A stretch of 64,000 bases of DNA, taken from contig NZ_JHYY01000021.1 in assembly GCF_000621205.1 (NCBI RefSeq), positions 42,719-106,718 of the forward strand, given 5' to 3'. The stretch is from Halotalea alkalilenta DSM 17697. GTDB taxonomy: Bacteria > Pseudomonadota > Gammaproteobacteria > Pseudomonadales > Halomonadaceae. The translations under genes and the position numbers were made by a program. The notes under the pieces were generated by a model. The model was given only the letters and a program-made list of their open reading frames with translations, was not told the DNA's origin and searched no databases. Positions 1-7,935 of this stretch are shown piece by piece. Positions within the stretch are counted from its first letter, which is position 1. Each line of letters opens with the position of its first letter.

Positions 1-1152
1 GACCCGCGCACCCTGGTGATCCGCTTCGATCGCCCCTATCCATCCGAGCTGATGCTCCAGGCGATCGCCGCCAACCGGGTCGCCACCGCGATCGATCGCG
101 ATACGGTAATGGCACAGGAAGTCGACGGCGACCTCGGCAACCGCTACCTCACCACCCGTACCGAATGCGCCGGCCCCTATCGGCTGCGCCAGTGGAACGC
201 AGGCGAGGCGGTGGTGCTCGAAGCCAACCCCGGCTGGACTCCGGCGCCCGCGCTTTCGCGCGTACTGATCCGCCATGTCGCCGAGCCCGGCACCCAGCGC
301 CTGCTGCTCTCCCGCGGCGACGTCGACGTCGCCCGCGACCTGACGCCGGAGGATCTCGCCGCAGTCGAGGCCGCGCCCGATCTCGAGATCGACAAAGCGC
401 TGCGACCGCAGCTCTTCTACTGGGGATTCAACAACGACGACCCGATCCTCTCCAACCAGAAGGTGCGCCAGGCTCTGCAGCTACTGGTCGACTACCAAGG
501 CCTCGCCGACACGGTGATGTCCTACAGCGGCATCCCGCGGGCCAGCTTCGTGCCGCTCGAATCGTTCGGCGCGCTCGACCAGAGCGAAGGCCAGCCGTTC
601 AGCCAGGATCTCGACCGGGCGCGGGAGCTGCTCGTCGAAGCAGGCTACCCGGACGGTTTCAGCATGCGGCTGATCTTCGGCACCCTGCCCTACTCGGCGA
701 CGGTGGCGCAGAGCCTGCAGAACGCAGCGGCGCAAATCGGCATCGACCTCGAGCTCGAACGGATGGCCAACGCCCAGCTGTTCTCGCGCGTGCGCGGACG
801 CGAGTACCAGATGAGCCTGCAGTCGTGGCAAACCTCGGTAGCCGACGCCCACGGCATGGCCTCTCGGTTGATCTACAACCCGGACAATCGGCTCGAGGCC
901 CGCAATACCATGTACCCGAGCTGGAACTCGGCGTTCTACTCCGAGCAAGCCAACCAGGAGATCGAAGAGGCCCTGTTCGAGACCGACCCCGCCGCGCGCG
1001 AACAGCGCTACCACGCGCTGCAGAGGGAAGTGTTCGAGCTCACGCCCAGGGTGGTGCTGTTCCAGACCTACAACATCGTCGGGCTCAACCAGCAGTTGAA
1101 GGGATGGCGGTCCAACGGCTTTCGCAGCTACTACACCCTGACCAGCAAGTGA
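1..1152 (+). CDS. ABC transporter substrate-binding protein, family 5 (peptide type), 5'-truncated by the window edge
   Basis: This is the C-terminal 383 codons of a periplasmic solute-binding protein of the DppA/OppA (SBP_bac_5) type. The frame is open to the first base, so the gene starts outside the window; a GTG at 16 is internal. Family features are visible: the FYWGFNNDDPILSNQKVRQA segment, where family members carry an N...P...VRQAL signature, followed by the FVP loop, the EAGYPDGF motif and the C-terminal FQ-YN segment. Full-length members are about 500-600 residues, so the signal peptide and roughly the first 150-200 residues are missing. The family binds oligopeptides, dipeptides, nickel or opines for ABC import; the ligand cannot be told here. 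The last 22 bases overlap the convergent LysR gene. Confidence 0.9.
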   Translation, partial: DPRTLVIRFDRPYPSELMLQAIAANRVATAIDRDTVMAQEVDGDLGNRYLTTRTECAGPYRLRQWNAGEAVVLEANPGWTPAPALSRVLIRHVAEPGTQRLLLSRGDVDVARDLTPEDLAAVEAAPDLEIDKALRPQLFYWGFNNDDPILSNQKVRQALQLLVDYQGLADTVMSYSGIPRASFVPLESFGALDQSEGQPFSQDLDRARELLVEAGYPDGFSMRLIFGTLPYSATVAQSLQNAAAQIGIDLELERMANAQLFSRVRGREYQMSLQSWQTSVADAHGMASRLIYNPDNRLEARNTMYPSWNSAFYSEQANQEIEEALFETDPAAREQRYHALQREVFELTPRVVLFQTYNIVGLNQQLKGWRSNGFRSYYTLTSK

Positions 1153-2072
1153 TCGCTGCTCTTGCGAGCCGGCAACGCCGAACCGCCGACGATCTCCTCC
1201 CATAGCTGCTCGATGCCGCGTCCGAGCGGACGCGGCGAGCGGTAGAGGCGGATCTCGACCTTCTGGTGCCAGTGCGCGTCACCCGCCAGCCCCAGCAGGC
1301 CGGCGTCGAGCTCGGTGCGCACCAGGCTCTCGGGCAGCCAGGCGAGCCCGCTGCCCGCCATCACCATGCCCTTCAGCGCACTGCTCATGGTGTTCTCGTA
1401 CACCGTGACCAGCTCCAACGGCTGGCGTTCGAACAGGCGCACGAGCAGCTGGGCGAAGAAGGCGCCTTGTCGATAGCCGAGGTAGCGAATCGCTCCCTCG
1501 GCGTCGATCGGATGGAGCGGCCGCCCCGCCTGGTCGAGGCGCGAGACCGGCACCAGCCACTCCACACCGAGCGACACCGACGGACAGCGCGGCAGGATAT
1601 CGCCAGGCGCCACCCACGGGTGGGCGTAGGTGAGCATCAGGTCGCTCTCGCCCTCGATCAGGGTGGAGACGGTGCCGGCGAACGATGGGCGAGGATCGCA
1701 GAAACGCACCTGCAGCGCAGGATGCCCCTGCTGGAGCCCGGCGAACCAAGGCGGAAAGAAGGTCAGGCAGAGGGTATTGAGCGCGGCGAAATTGATCACG
1801 CAGGGCTGGCCGTCATCGATCGACCCGAGCTCGACCCGGGTGCGCTGCAGGGTGGACAGAATCTCGCGCGCCTTGGGCAGGAAGGCGAGCCCCTCGCGGG
1901 TCAGGCCCACCGGATGGGTGGTGCGGTCCACCAAGGGAAAGCCGAGGCGCTGTTCGAGCAGCCGGATCCTGCGGCTCAGCGCCGACTGGGTGACGTGGCG
2001 CTCGCTGGCCGCGCGGGAAAAATTGAGACAGCGCGCGAGGGTGACGAAGTCTTCGAACCATTTGAGCTCCAT
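1131..2072 (-). CDS. LysR-family transcriptional regulator
   Basis: A 313-residue LysR-type regulator. The N-terminal winged helix-turn-helix is typical (residues about 1-60: FEDFVTLARCLNFSRAASER, then TQSALSRRIRLLEQ), followed by a linker and a periplasmic-binding-like effector domain with the FAALNT and VIEGESD-type segments. An in-frame ATG exists at 2147, but the family's N-terminus begins at MELKWFEDF, so 2072 is the start. It is convergent with, and overlaps by 22 bp, the peptide-type binding protein, which it may or may not control. A T-N11-A dyad 49-67 bp upstream suggests autoregulation. The effector is unknown. Confidence 0.92.
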   Translation of the reverse strand: MELKWFEDFVTLARCLNFSRAASERHVTQSALSRRIRLLEQRLGFPLVDRTTHPVGLTREGLAFLPKAREILSTLQRTRVELGSIDDGQPCVINFAALNTLCLTFFPPWFAGLQQGHPALQVRFCDPRPSFAGTVSTLIEGESDLMLTYAHPWVAPGDILPRCPSVSLGVEWLVPVSRLDQAGRPLHPIDAEGAIRYLGYRQGAFFAQLLVRLFERQPLELVTVYENTMSSALKGMVMAGSGLAWLPESLVRTELDAGLLGLAGDAHWHQKVEIRLYRSPRPLGRGIEQLWEEIVGGSALPARKSSDHLLVRV

Positions 2073-2120
2073 GAGGCGCCCCCGGTTTGGTTTGTTGTTG
2101 GTGTCTGGTATTCGAAGCGG

Positions 2121-2139
2121 GTATGAAGGAACAACATAC
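2121..2139 (-). promoter_or_regulatory. LysR-type T-N11-A operator candidate
   Basis: The sequence GTAT-N11-ATAC forms the interrupted dyad typical of LysR-family binding sites. It lies 49-67 bases upstream of the LysR start codon. It is the only such site I noticed here, which fits autoregulation. The next gene on the other side, metK, is terminated before it. Confidence 0.5.
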
Positions 2140-2176
2140 ACCATCACCCAGCCGGCTCTACATTCGCCAAGGCTTA

Positions 2177-2194
2177 GGGCGTGCTAACACGCCC
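2177..2194. other. Short perfect hairpin without a T tract
   Basis: GGGCGTG and CACGCCC pair over a CTAA loop. There is no T run on either side. It sits between the metK terminator and the LysR promoter and could be a back-up hairpin or part of the LysR leader. Function unknown. Confidence 0.35.
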
Positions 2195-2208
2195 CAGGAA
2201 GTATCCAC

Positions 2209-2239
2209 AAAAGAAAACGCCCCGCACGAGGCGAGGCGT
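2209..2239 (-). terminator. Rho-independent terminator of metK
   Basis: On the minus strand ACGCCTCGC pairs with GCGGGGCGT (nine pairs including one G-U) over a CTCGT loop and is followed by TTTTCTTTT. It begins 22 bases past the metK stop. Confidence 0.88.
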
Positions 2240-2260
2240 CCGGGTCGCGCGGGGCCGCGG

Positions 2261-3481
2261 CTACAGGCCGGCGCCTTGGCGCAGGGCTTCGACCTTGTCG
2301 GTCTTCTCCCACGGGAAGGCGGTGAAGGTCTCGCGCTTGCGCTGGCCGTCGACGTCGATCCACTCGTAGGTGTGTTCGAACGGCTCGCGGCCGAAGTGGC
2401 CATAGGCTGCGGTGAGCTGATACATCGGGTGGAGCAGGTCGAGCATGGAGGTGATCGCGAAGGGACGCAGATCGAAGTGCTCGCGAACCAGCTCGATGAT
2501 CTTCTCGTCGCTGATCTTGCCGGTGTTGAAGGTATTGATCGACACCGAGGTGGGCTCGGCGACGCCGATCGCATAGGAGACCTGGATCTCGCACTTGTCG
2601 GCCAGGCCCGCGGCGACCAGGTTCTTGGCCACGTAGCGCCCGGCATAAGCGGCGCTGCGGTCGACCTTGGACGGATCCTTGCCGGAGAACGCGCCGCCGC
2701 CATGGCGGGCCATGCCACCGTAGGTGTCGACGATGATCTTGCGTCCAGTCAGACCGCAGTCGCCGACCGGGCCACCGATCACGAACTTGCCGGTCGGGTT
2801 GATATGGAACTTGGTCTTCTCGCTCAGCCACTCGGCGGGCAGCACGTCGCGGATGATCAGCTCCTCGACCGCATGGCGCAGCTCGGACTGGGAGATGCTC
2901 TCGTCGTGCTGGGTGGAGAGCACCACCGCGTCGACCCCGACCGGCTTGCCGTCTTCGTCGTAGCGGAAGGTGACCTGGCTCTTGGCGTCAGGACGCAGCC
3001 AGGCCAGGGTGCCGTTCTTGCGCAGCTCCGACTGGCGCTCGACCAGCCGGTGGGCGTAGTGGATCGGCGCCGGCATGAACGAGGGGGTCTCGTTGGTGGC
3101 ATAGCCGAACATCAGCCCCTGGTCACCGGCGCCCTGGTCCTCCGGCTTGGAGCGGTCGACGCCCTGGGCGATGTCCACGCTCTGCTTGCCGATCAGGTTG
3201 AGTACGCCACAGGTGGCGCCATCGAAGCCGACCTGGGAGGAGGTGTAGCCGATCTCGAGGATCACCTGGCGCACCAGCTCCTCGAGATCGACCCAAGCGC
3301 TGGTAGTGATTTCACCTGCGACGATCGCGACACCGGTCTTGACCAGCGTCTCGCAGGCGACACGGGCCTGCTTGTCACGAGCGATCAGCGCATCGAGCAC
3401 CGCATCGGAGATCTGGTCGGCGATCTTGTCGGGATGGCCTTCGGACACCGACTCGGAGGTGAACAGGGAGTATTCGCTCAT
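2261..3481 (-). CDS. metK: S-adenosylmethionine synthetase
   Basis: Full-length MetK, 406 residues. It makes S-adenosylmethionine from methionine and ATP in the cytoplasm, as a tetramer. Hallmarks visible: GHPDK at residues 15-19, the [15 protein letters not shown]-binding segment near residue 120, the HINPTGKF segment, the [16 protein letters not shown] loop and the DLRPxxI stretch near the C-terminus. The start is the family's standard [19 protein letters not shown]. In many gammaproteobacteria metK lies next to tkt; here about 11 kb of sugar-acid genes separate them. A strong terminator follows the gene. Confidence 0.98.
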   Translation of the reverse strand: MSEYSLFTSESVSEGHPDKIADQISDAVLDALIARDKQARVACETLVKTGVAIVAGEITTSAWVDLEELVRQVILEIGYTSSQVGFDGATCGVLNLIGKQSVDIAQGVDRSKPEDQGAGDQGLMFGYATNETPSFMPAPIHYAHRLVERQSELRKNGTLAWLRPDAKSQVTFRYDEDGKPVGVDAVVLSTQHDESISQSELRHAVEELIIRDVLPAEWLSEKTKFHINPTGKFVIGGPVGDCGLTGRKIIVDTYGGMARHGGGAFSGKDPSKVDRSAAYAGRYVAKNLVAAGLADKCEIQVSYAIGVAEPTSVSINTFNTGKISDEKIIELVREHFDLRPFAITSMLDLLHPMYQLTAAYGHFGREPFEHTYEWIDVDGQRKRETFTAFPWEKTDKVEALRQGAGL

Positions 3482-3638
3482 TACAGTCTTCGACCCTCGC
3501 CTCGTGGTTCGAGCATGTGGGAGTGAGAAGTGGAAGCGACGGCGGCCGAAAACAGCAGCGATCGCCGACGATGGGGAAAAAATTCTACACGCACAGTGAG
3601 GGGGTGCCTAGCGTGGCTGCACGCTTAGCTTATGCCCG

Positions 3639-3676
3639 AAAAAGCGGGCATGGCCTTGGAAAACCAAGCCATGCCC
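3639..3676 (-). terminator. Rho-independent terminator of the gntP operon
   Basis: On the minus strand GGGCATGGCTTGG pairs with CCAAGGCCATGCCC over TTTT, with one bulge, and is followed by GCTTTTT. An alternative short stem (ATGCCCG with CGGGCAT) can form around the T run. It sits 25 bases past the permease stop and before metK's promoter region. Confidence 0.85.
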
Positions 3677-3700
3677 AGCGCATCGGGACGGCCAGGAGGC

Positions 3701-5101
3701 CTACACGACCAGCGAGAAGAGCAGCCAGACCAGCGCGAAGGACAGGAAGCCGACCGCCGTACCGATCACGGTCCAGGTCTTGAGCGCCACCTTGACGCTA
3801 ATGCCCAGGAAGCGCGATACCAGCCAGAAACCGGAGTCGTTGACGTGCGAAAAGGTGATCGATCCCGCGGCGATCGCCACCACGATGCAGGCGAGAGCAA
3901 ACCCTTCCAGCCCGGGATGAGCGGCCACGGCCGGAGCCATCAGGCCCGCCGCGGTGGTCGCAGCGACAGTAGCCGAGCCTTGGGCGACGCGCATGATGAT
4001 CGCGATCAAAAACGCGGAGAGGATCACTGGCAGGCCAAGTGCGTCCAAGCCATTGGAAAGCGCAGTACCGATGCCGGTGGCGGTCAGCACACCGCCGAAC
4101 ATACCGCCCGCCCCAGTGATCAGGATGATCGAGCACACCGGGCCGAGGCCTTCGTCGACGAGCCGCTCCAGGCGCTCACCGACCGGCCCCTGGGTACGCC
4201 TGATCACCAGCAGGTACATGGCCAGCAAAGTGGTGATCAACAGCGCGATGGGAGTGTTGCCGATGAACACCAGCGTATGGAACCACACGCCTTCACCGGC
4301 GATGAGGCCGTCGGCGGCGAGCGTGGTCAGCCCGGTATTGAGGAAGATCAGCACCAGCGGCAGCACCAGGACCAGCAGCACGGTGGAAAACGCCGGCGCA
4401 TTCTCGGTCGCAGCGTCGGGCTGGCCCAGCAGGTCCGGCACTGCGAACGATGGATGCCTATTGGCGAGCAGCAGCGCCAGCCGATAGCCGACCAGATACC
4501 AGGTGGGCAAGCCCACCAGCAAGGAGACGACCAGCACCATGCCGACATCGGCCCCGATCAGCCCCGACGCGGCGACCGGCCCTGGATGCGGCGGCACCAG
4601 TGCGTGCATGACCAGGAAGGCGCCGGTGGAAGGCAGCGCGTAGCGCAGAATCCCTCCGCCGAGCCGGCGCGCCACCGAATAGATGATCGGCAGCATCACG
4701 ATGAAGCCCGCATCGAGGAAGATCGGAAACCCGAAGCACAGCGAGGCGACCGATAGCGCGAACGGTGCGCGACGCTCGCCGAACACCTCGAGCAGGCGAT
4801 TGGCCAGCACGTTGGCGCCGCCGGACACTTCGACCATGCGACCGAGTACAGCGCCGAAGCCGATCAACAAGGCGACATTGCCAAGCGTCCTGCCGAACGG
4901 CCCGACCAGCGTGCCGATCAGCTCCTGGACATCGATACCGGCGGCGATCGCGGTCAAGATCGATACGATGATCAAAGCGAAGAAGGCGTGCAGACGCACC
5001 CTGATGATCAAGAAAAGCAGCAGGGCGATGGCGCCGACCCCAATCAGGGTCAGCAGCACAGGGGATAAGGTCGTGGTGCTCGCTAGCGCATTACTATCCA
5101 T
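3701..5101 (-). CDS. GntP-family gluconate/sugar-acid:H+ symporter
   Basis: A 466-residue inner-membrane permease of the GntP family, with about 12-14 hydrophobic segments across its whole length. The family signatures GFGAVLGRMVE, FGFPIFLDAGFIVMLPI, PPHPGPVAASG, QGSATVAATTAAGLM and HVNDSGFW are present. Family members import gluconate or other aldonates with protons. It is the last gene of a minus-strand group with a 3-hydroxyacid dehydrogenase-like and a TIM-barrel gene, which points to uptake of a sugar acid used by that island. The 138-base gap to the upstream gene may hold its own promoter. The start has an AGGTGAG ribosome-binding site. The exact substrate is unknown. Confidence 0.93.
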   Translation of the reverse strand: MDSNALASTTTLSPVLLTLIGVGAIALLLFLIIRVRLHAFFALIIVSILTAIAAGIDVQELIGTLVGPFGRTLGNVALLIGFGAVLGRMVEVSGGANVLANRLLEVFGERRAPFALSVASLCFGFPIFLDAGFIVMLPIIYSVARRLGGGILRYALPSTGAFLVMHALVPPHPGPVAASGLIGADVGMVLVVSLLVGLPTWYLVGYRLALLLANRHPSFAVPDLLGQPDAATENAPAFSTVLLVLVLPLVLIFLNTGLTTLAADGLIAGEGVWFHTLVFIGNTPIALLITTLLAMYLLVIRRTQGPVGERLERLVDEGLGPVCSIILITGAGGMFGGVLTATGIGTALSNGLDALGLPVILSAFLIAIIMRVAQGSATVAATTAAGLMAPAVAAHPGLEGFALACIVVAIAAGSITFSHVNDSGFWLVSRFLGISVKVALKTWTVIGTAVGFLSFALVWLLFSLVV

Positions 5102-5239
5102 GGCTCACCTGGGGTATTGCCTTCGTCGAGGCGTAGTGCGCCAGCGGACGGCGCAAAGCGTCGCCCGAGGCGAGGAAAGTGTGGTTGGGTCAGAGCGCGC
5201 CCGGCGTACGAGGAAGCCGAGCGCGGGAAGTACCGCCGT

Positions 5240-6190
5240 CTAGTCGAGCGGAGCCGGTCCCAGCTCTTCCAGCAGCTGCTTCATCTTGACGTAGGCTTTG
5301 TTGCGATAGGCGATCAGCTCGGGGATGCGTTCGGCAGGCACGTTGAGGAAGCCCGCCCCGCTCTTGGTGCCGAGCTTGCCCTGCTGAATCAGCTCGCTGA
5401 GCACCTTGGGGGTGGCGAATCGATCGGGGAAATCGCTCTGCAGCGACTTGTAGCAGAAGTTGTAGACGTCGAGCCCCGCCATGTCCGCGATCGCGAACGG
5501 ACCGAAGAACGGCAGGCGAAAGCCGAAGGTGGTACGCACCAGCGTATCGATCTCTTCCGCCGTCGCCACGCCCTCTTCGAGCAGCTGGGTCGCCTCGTGG
5601 AACAGCGCGTACTGCAAGCGGTTGAGGACGAAACCGGTGACGTCCTTGACCGTCGCGGTCTCCTTGCCGGTGGAGCGGACGATCGCGCAGGCCGCTTCGA
5701 TCGCATCCGGCGAAGTGCCGGCGTGGGGAATGATCTCCACCCCGGGGATGAAAGGCGAAGGATTGGAGAAATGCACGCCGAGGAAGCGCGCGGGATGGGT
5801 CACCGCCTGCGCCAGGGCGGCGATCGAGATGGTCGAAGTGTTCGAACCGATGATCGCCTCCGGCTTCGCTGCCGCGCAGATCCGGCGCAGGGTCTCATGC
5901 TTGATCTCGAGAACTTCGGGTACTGCCTCCTCGATGAAATCCGCCCCCTCGACCGCCTCTTCGATCGATGCGGCGGCGGAGACGTTACGCTCGATCAGCG
6001 CTATCGCACCCTCCGGAAACAGGCCGTCGGCGACGAACTGGCGAGCCTCTTCGACGATTCGCTGGCGATTACGCTCGGTCACCTCGAACGAGACGTCGGC
6101 GATCCTCACCTGTGCCCCTGCGATCGCCAGGACCTGGGCGATACCGCCGCCCATGTATCCAGAACCGATGATGGCCACTGTGCGCGTCAT
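5240..6190 (-). CDS. 3-hydroxyacyl-CoA dehydrogenase-fold dehydrogenase, L-gulonate 3-dehydrogenase-like
   Basis: A 316-residue NAD-dependent beta-hydroxyacid dehydrogenase. The Rossmann motif IIGSGYMGGGIAQ is at residues 7-19; an NTSTISIAALA segment, HFSNPSPFIPGVEIIPH and VTGFVLNRLQYALFHEA follow. GFVLNRLQYA and IPxVExxPH resemble mammalian L-gulonate 3-dehydrogenase (CRYL1) as I remember it, more than fatty-acid oxidation enzymes, and no thiolase or enoyl-CoA hydratase is nearby. I infer oxidation of the C3 hydroxyl of a sugar acid to a beta-keto acid. ATG 6190 is chosen because GGAGG lies seven bases upstream; an in-frame start at 6226 lacks this. It follows the TIM-barrel gene by 32 bases, as in an operon. 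A hydroxybutyryl-CoA-type role is not excluded. Confidence 0.82.
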   Translation of the reverse strand: MTRTVAIIGSGYMGGGIAQVLAIAGAQVRIADVSFEVTERNRQRIVEEARQFVADGLFPEGAIALIERNVSAAASIEEAVEGADFIEEAVPEVLEIKHETLRRICAAAKPEAIIGSNTSTISIAALAQAVTHPARFLGVHFSNPSPFIPGVEIIPHAGTSPDAIEAACAIVRSTGKETATVKDVTGFVLNRLQYALFHEATQLLEEGVATAEEIDTLVRTTFGFRLPFFGPFAIADMAGLDVYNFCYKSLQSDFPDRFATPKVLSELIQQGKLGTKSGAGFLNVPAERIPELIAYRNKAYVKMKQLLEELGPAPLD

Positions 6191-6222
6191 GGTGTTCCTC
6201 CGAATGTCATGTCGATCGCGGT

Positions 6223-7200
6223 TCAATCTTGGTTGCCCTGGCGTACCTGGCTCTGGCCGAGCGCGTAGCCGGCTCGCTTGGGCAGGATCTGCTCGCGCAG
6301 GTAACGTTGGTTGCTGCTCGACACGCTGAGCCCATCTCCGCCGTAGTGTTCGGTGCAGATCACCCCCTGGAAGCCATTGGCCAGCGCGATCTCGAACGCC
6401 TTGCGGTAGCTGATCAAACCGGATTCCAGCGGGGCAGGCATGGCGACGAAGTAGTCGCGGGCGATATCTTCGTCGCGGATGTAGTTCTTGACGTGCCAGT
6501 AATTCGAATAAGGCAGGGTTTTCTCGAGCATCTCGACCCAGGATTCGATCGGCCGGTGCAGGCGGATCAGGTTGCCGATGTCGGGATTGAGGCCAACGTT
6601 GGGCAGGCCGATATCCTTGACCAGGGCAACGGCCGAATCGGCGGTGCCCAAGTAGGTGTCCTCGTACATTTCAAGCGAGACCAGCAGGCCAAGCTCTTCG
6701 GCATGGCGCCCCAGTTCGCGAAGCCGCTCCACCGCCAGTTTCCAGGTCGCCGCGTCGCCCACCGGGTCCTTGTGGCCTTCCACGGTCCAGAACCACAGCT
6801 GCGCTTGCTGCTGCGGGGTCAACGCTTGGTGCAGCCCGAACGACACCACCTCGCAACCAAGCGCCGCGGCGGCCTCCAGGGTGCGATGGCTATACGCCAG
6901 GTTGTCCTCCCAGCGAGCCTCTTCGATCACGCTGCGACGAATCGCCGAGATCGCCGGGGTCCCCACTCCGGCAGCCCGCGCCGCCGCCTTGAGCTCATCG
7001 AGGCGCGCGGCGGACAGATCACCCGGGCGGACCCAGCTGTCGGTGAAATCGACATCGGTGAAACCCGCCTCGCGCGCCTCGGTGAACACCCGCTGCCATG
7101 CTTCGGGCTCGGCATCGTTGATGTGGCGTCCTTGTGCATCGACGCCGGGGAACTGCAACAACGCTGCAGTGATCGGCCAGTTATCCGCGGTATAAGCCAT
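6223..7200 (-). CDS. Xylose-isomerase-like TIM-barrel protein (sugar isomerase/epimerase or decarboxylase)
   Basis: A 325-residue protein of the AP-endonuclease-2/xylose-isomerase-like TIM-barrel superfamily. Likely metal ligands are visible: Glu177 (SLEMYEDTY), Asp207 (NPDIGN), His236 (YWHVKNY) and Glu284 (ICTEHYGG). Family members isomerise, epimerise or, in some sugar-acid pathways, decarboxylate keto-sugars and keto-acids. It is the first gene of the minus-strand group with the 3-dehydrogenase and GntP permease. Acting on a 3-oxo sugar acid would fit the order. The ATG at 7200 is preceded by GGAGTG; a GTG at 7212 is an alternative. The actual reaction is not known from sequence. Confidence 0.8.
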   Translation of the reverse strand: MAYTADNWPITAALLQFPGVDAQGRHINDAEPEAWQRVFTEAREAGFTDVDFTDSWVRPGDLSAARLDELKAAARAAGVGTPAISAIRRSVIEEARWEDNLAYSHRTLEAAAALGCEVVSFGLHQALTPQQQAQLWFWTVEGHKDPVGDAATWKLAVERLRELGRHAEELGLLVSLEMYEDTYLGTADSAVALVKDIGLPNVGLNPDIGNLIRLHRPIESWVEMLEKTLPYSNYWHVKNYIRDEDIARDYFVAMPAPLESGLISYRKAFEIALANGFQGVICTEHYGGDGLSVSSSNQRYLREQILPKRAGYALGQSQVRQGNQD

Positions 7201-7384
7201 GTTCGATTTCACTCCAATTGGCTGGCAGCGCCACTTCCCATATCGCCAGCGGTAGTTCGATGTTCCATGACGGCGAAGACCGCCACGATGATTTGATATT
7301 CACGCCGACGGCGTCTCACCGGTCGCCGGCCCATAGCCACCACTCCCCTTGGAGCTCGGTCATTAGGATCGAAATGAATTCAAT

Positions 7385-7393
7385 CTTTTGATC
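7385..7393. promoter_or_regulatory. Candidate SorC-regulator half-site CTTTTGATC
   Basis: CTTTTGATC (GATCAAAAG on the minus strand) occurs here upstream of the TIM-barrel operon and again at 11369-11377 upstream of the SorC gene. Related GATC-CAAAGT forms occur at 11381-11391 (minus strand) and 11465-11477. The repeated core suggests one regulator for the island. This is a visual match only. Confidence 0.35.
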
Positions 7394-7720
7394 TTGTCTG
7401 GTTCAAATGAGCAGAGCCAATATCGCCAATTGGTCATACTTTTATCAATGCATGCATCATAGAACTTTAGTAGATCGCTCCTTGATCCACACTTCAGACA
7501 ACAAAATTGTCCATTAAAAACAATAAGTTGAAATAACACAGGGACATCAGACCAAGAATAGGGCCGCAATGACGCACTGACCGCCCTGATCGCATCATTC
7601 CCATGGCCCAATCAGCCAATGGCGGCCATGACCGGCCATTAGTACCCGACATTGGTATAGGTGTATCGATTAATCATCGAGACGACAGCTATAAAACAAG
7701 CGCTACGCCAATTTTCGAGG

Positions 7721-7782
7721 ACCAAAGTCGAATAGGGATATCGTCAGAGCGAGGCGGATACTCGTTGCTCAACATCTGTTCA
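7721..7782 (+). promoter_or_regulatory. Conserved promoter block shared with the kinase operon
   Basis: The blocks ACCAAAGTCG (7721-7730), GATACT (7757-7762) and TGTTCA (7777-7782) recur in the same order and nearly the same spacing upstream of the kinase gene (11470-11533). A TGTTC-N7-GAACA inverted repeat starts at 7777. The block ends about 150 bases before the MFS start. It probably contains the operator or activator site of the SorC regulator. Confidence 0.5.
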
Positions 7783-7935
7783 TAAAAGGAACAAATATTT
7801 AAAAGCGAATGGCGCAAAGCGGGAATCTTCGTCCATCGCCCTACGGCAACGAGAAAACCGGCCCTCGCCATGGCCACCCCCTCCGATCGCGAGACCATGG
7901 CTGCCGGGGCCAACCGCCCATCAAGGAGCATCGAT

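Larger units (their letters stand above)
7201..7935. other. AT-rich divergent intergenic region of the sugar-acid island
   Basis: This 735-base gap separates the minus-strand TIM-barrel operon from the plus-strand MFS-denD pair. The stretch from about 7360 to 7800 is visibly richer in A and T than its surroundings. It holds candidate regulator sites (7385-7393 and 7721-7782) and probably two promoters. An 82-codon open frame on the minus strand (7363-7611) has no recognisable family or ribosome-binding site, and I do not call it a gene. Confidence 0.6.

Noticed and set aside
2087..3526. Long plus-strand open frame of 479 codons over metK
   Set aside because: It is antiparallel to the perfectly conserved metK, has no family motif, and reflects high-GC codon structure. 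Similar long shadows over glnA, ntrC, fba and the GH13 genes were left out for the same reason.
3482..3700. Possible SAM-responsive riboswitch upstream of metK
   Set aside because: The hairpins there are accounted for by the gntP terminator and a short AGCGTG/CACGCT stem. No known riboswitch core could be recognised. The mtnK leader was inspected with the same result.
7363..7611. 82-codon minus-strand open frame in the AT-rich gap of the sugar-acid island
   Set aside because: No ribosome-binding site and no recognisable domain; AT-rich spacer sequence easily gives such frames. A frame at 46658-47029 was rejected on similar grounds.
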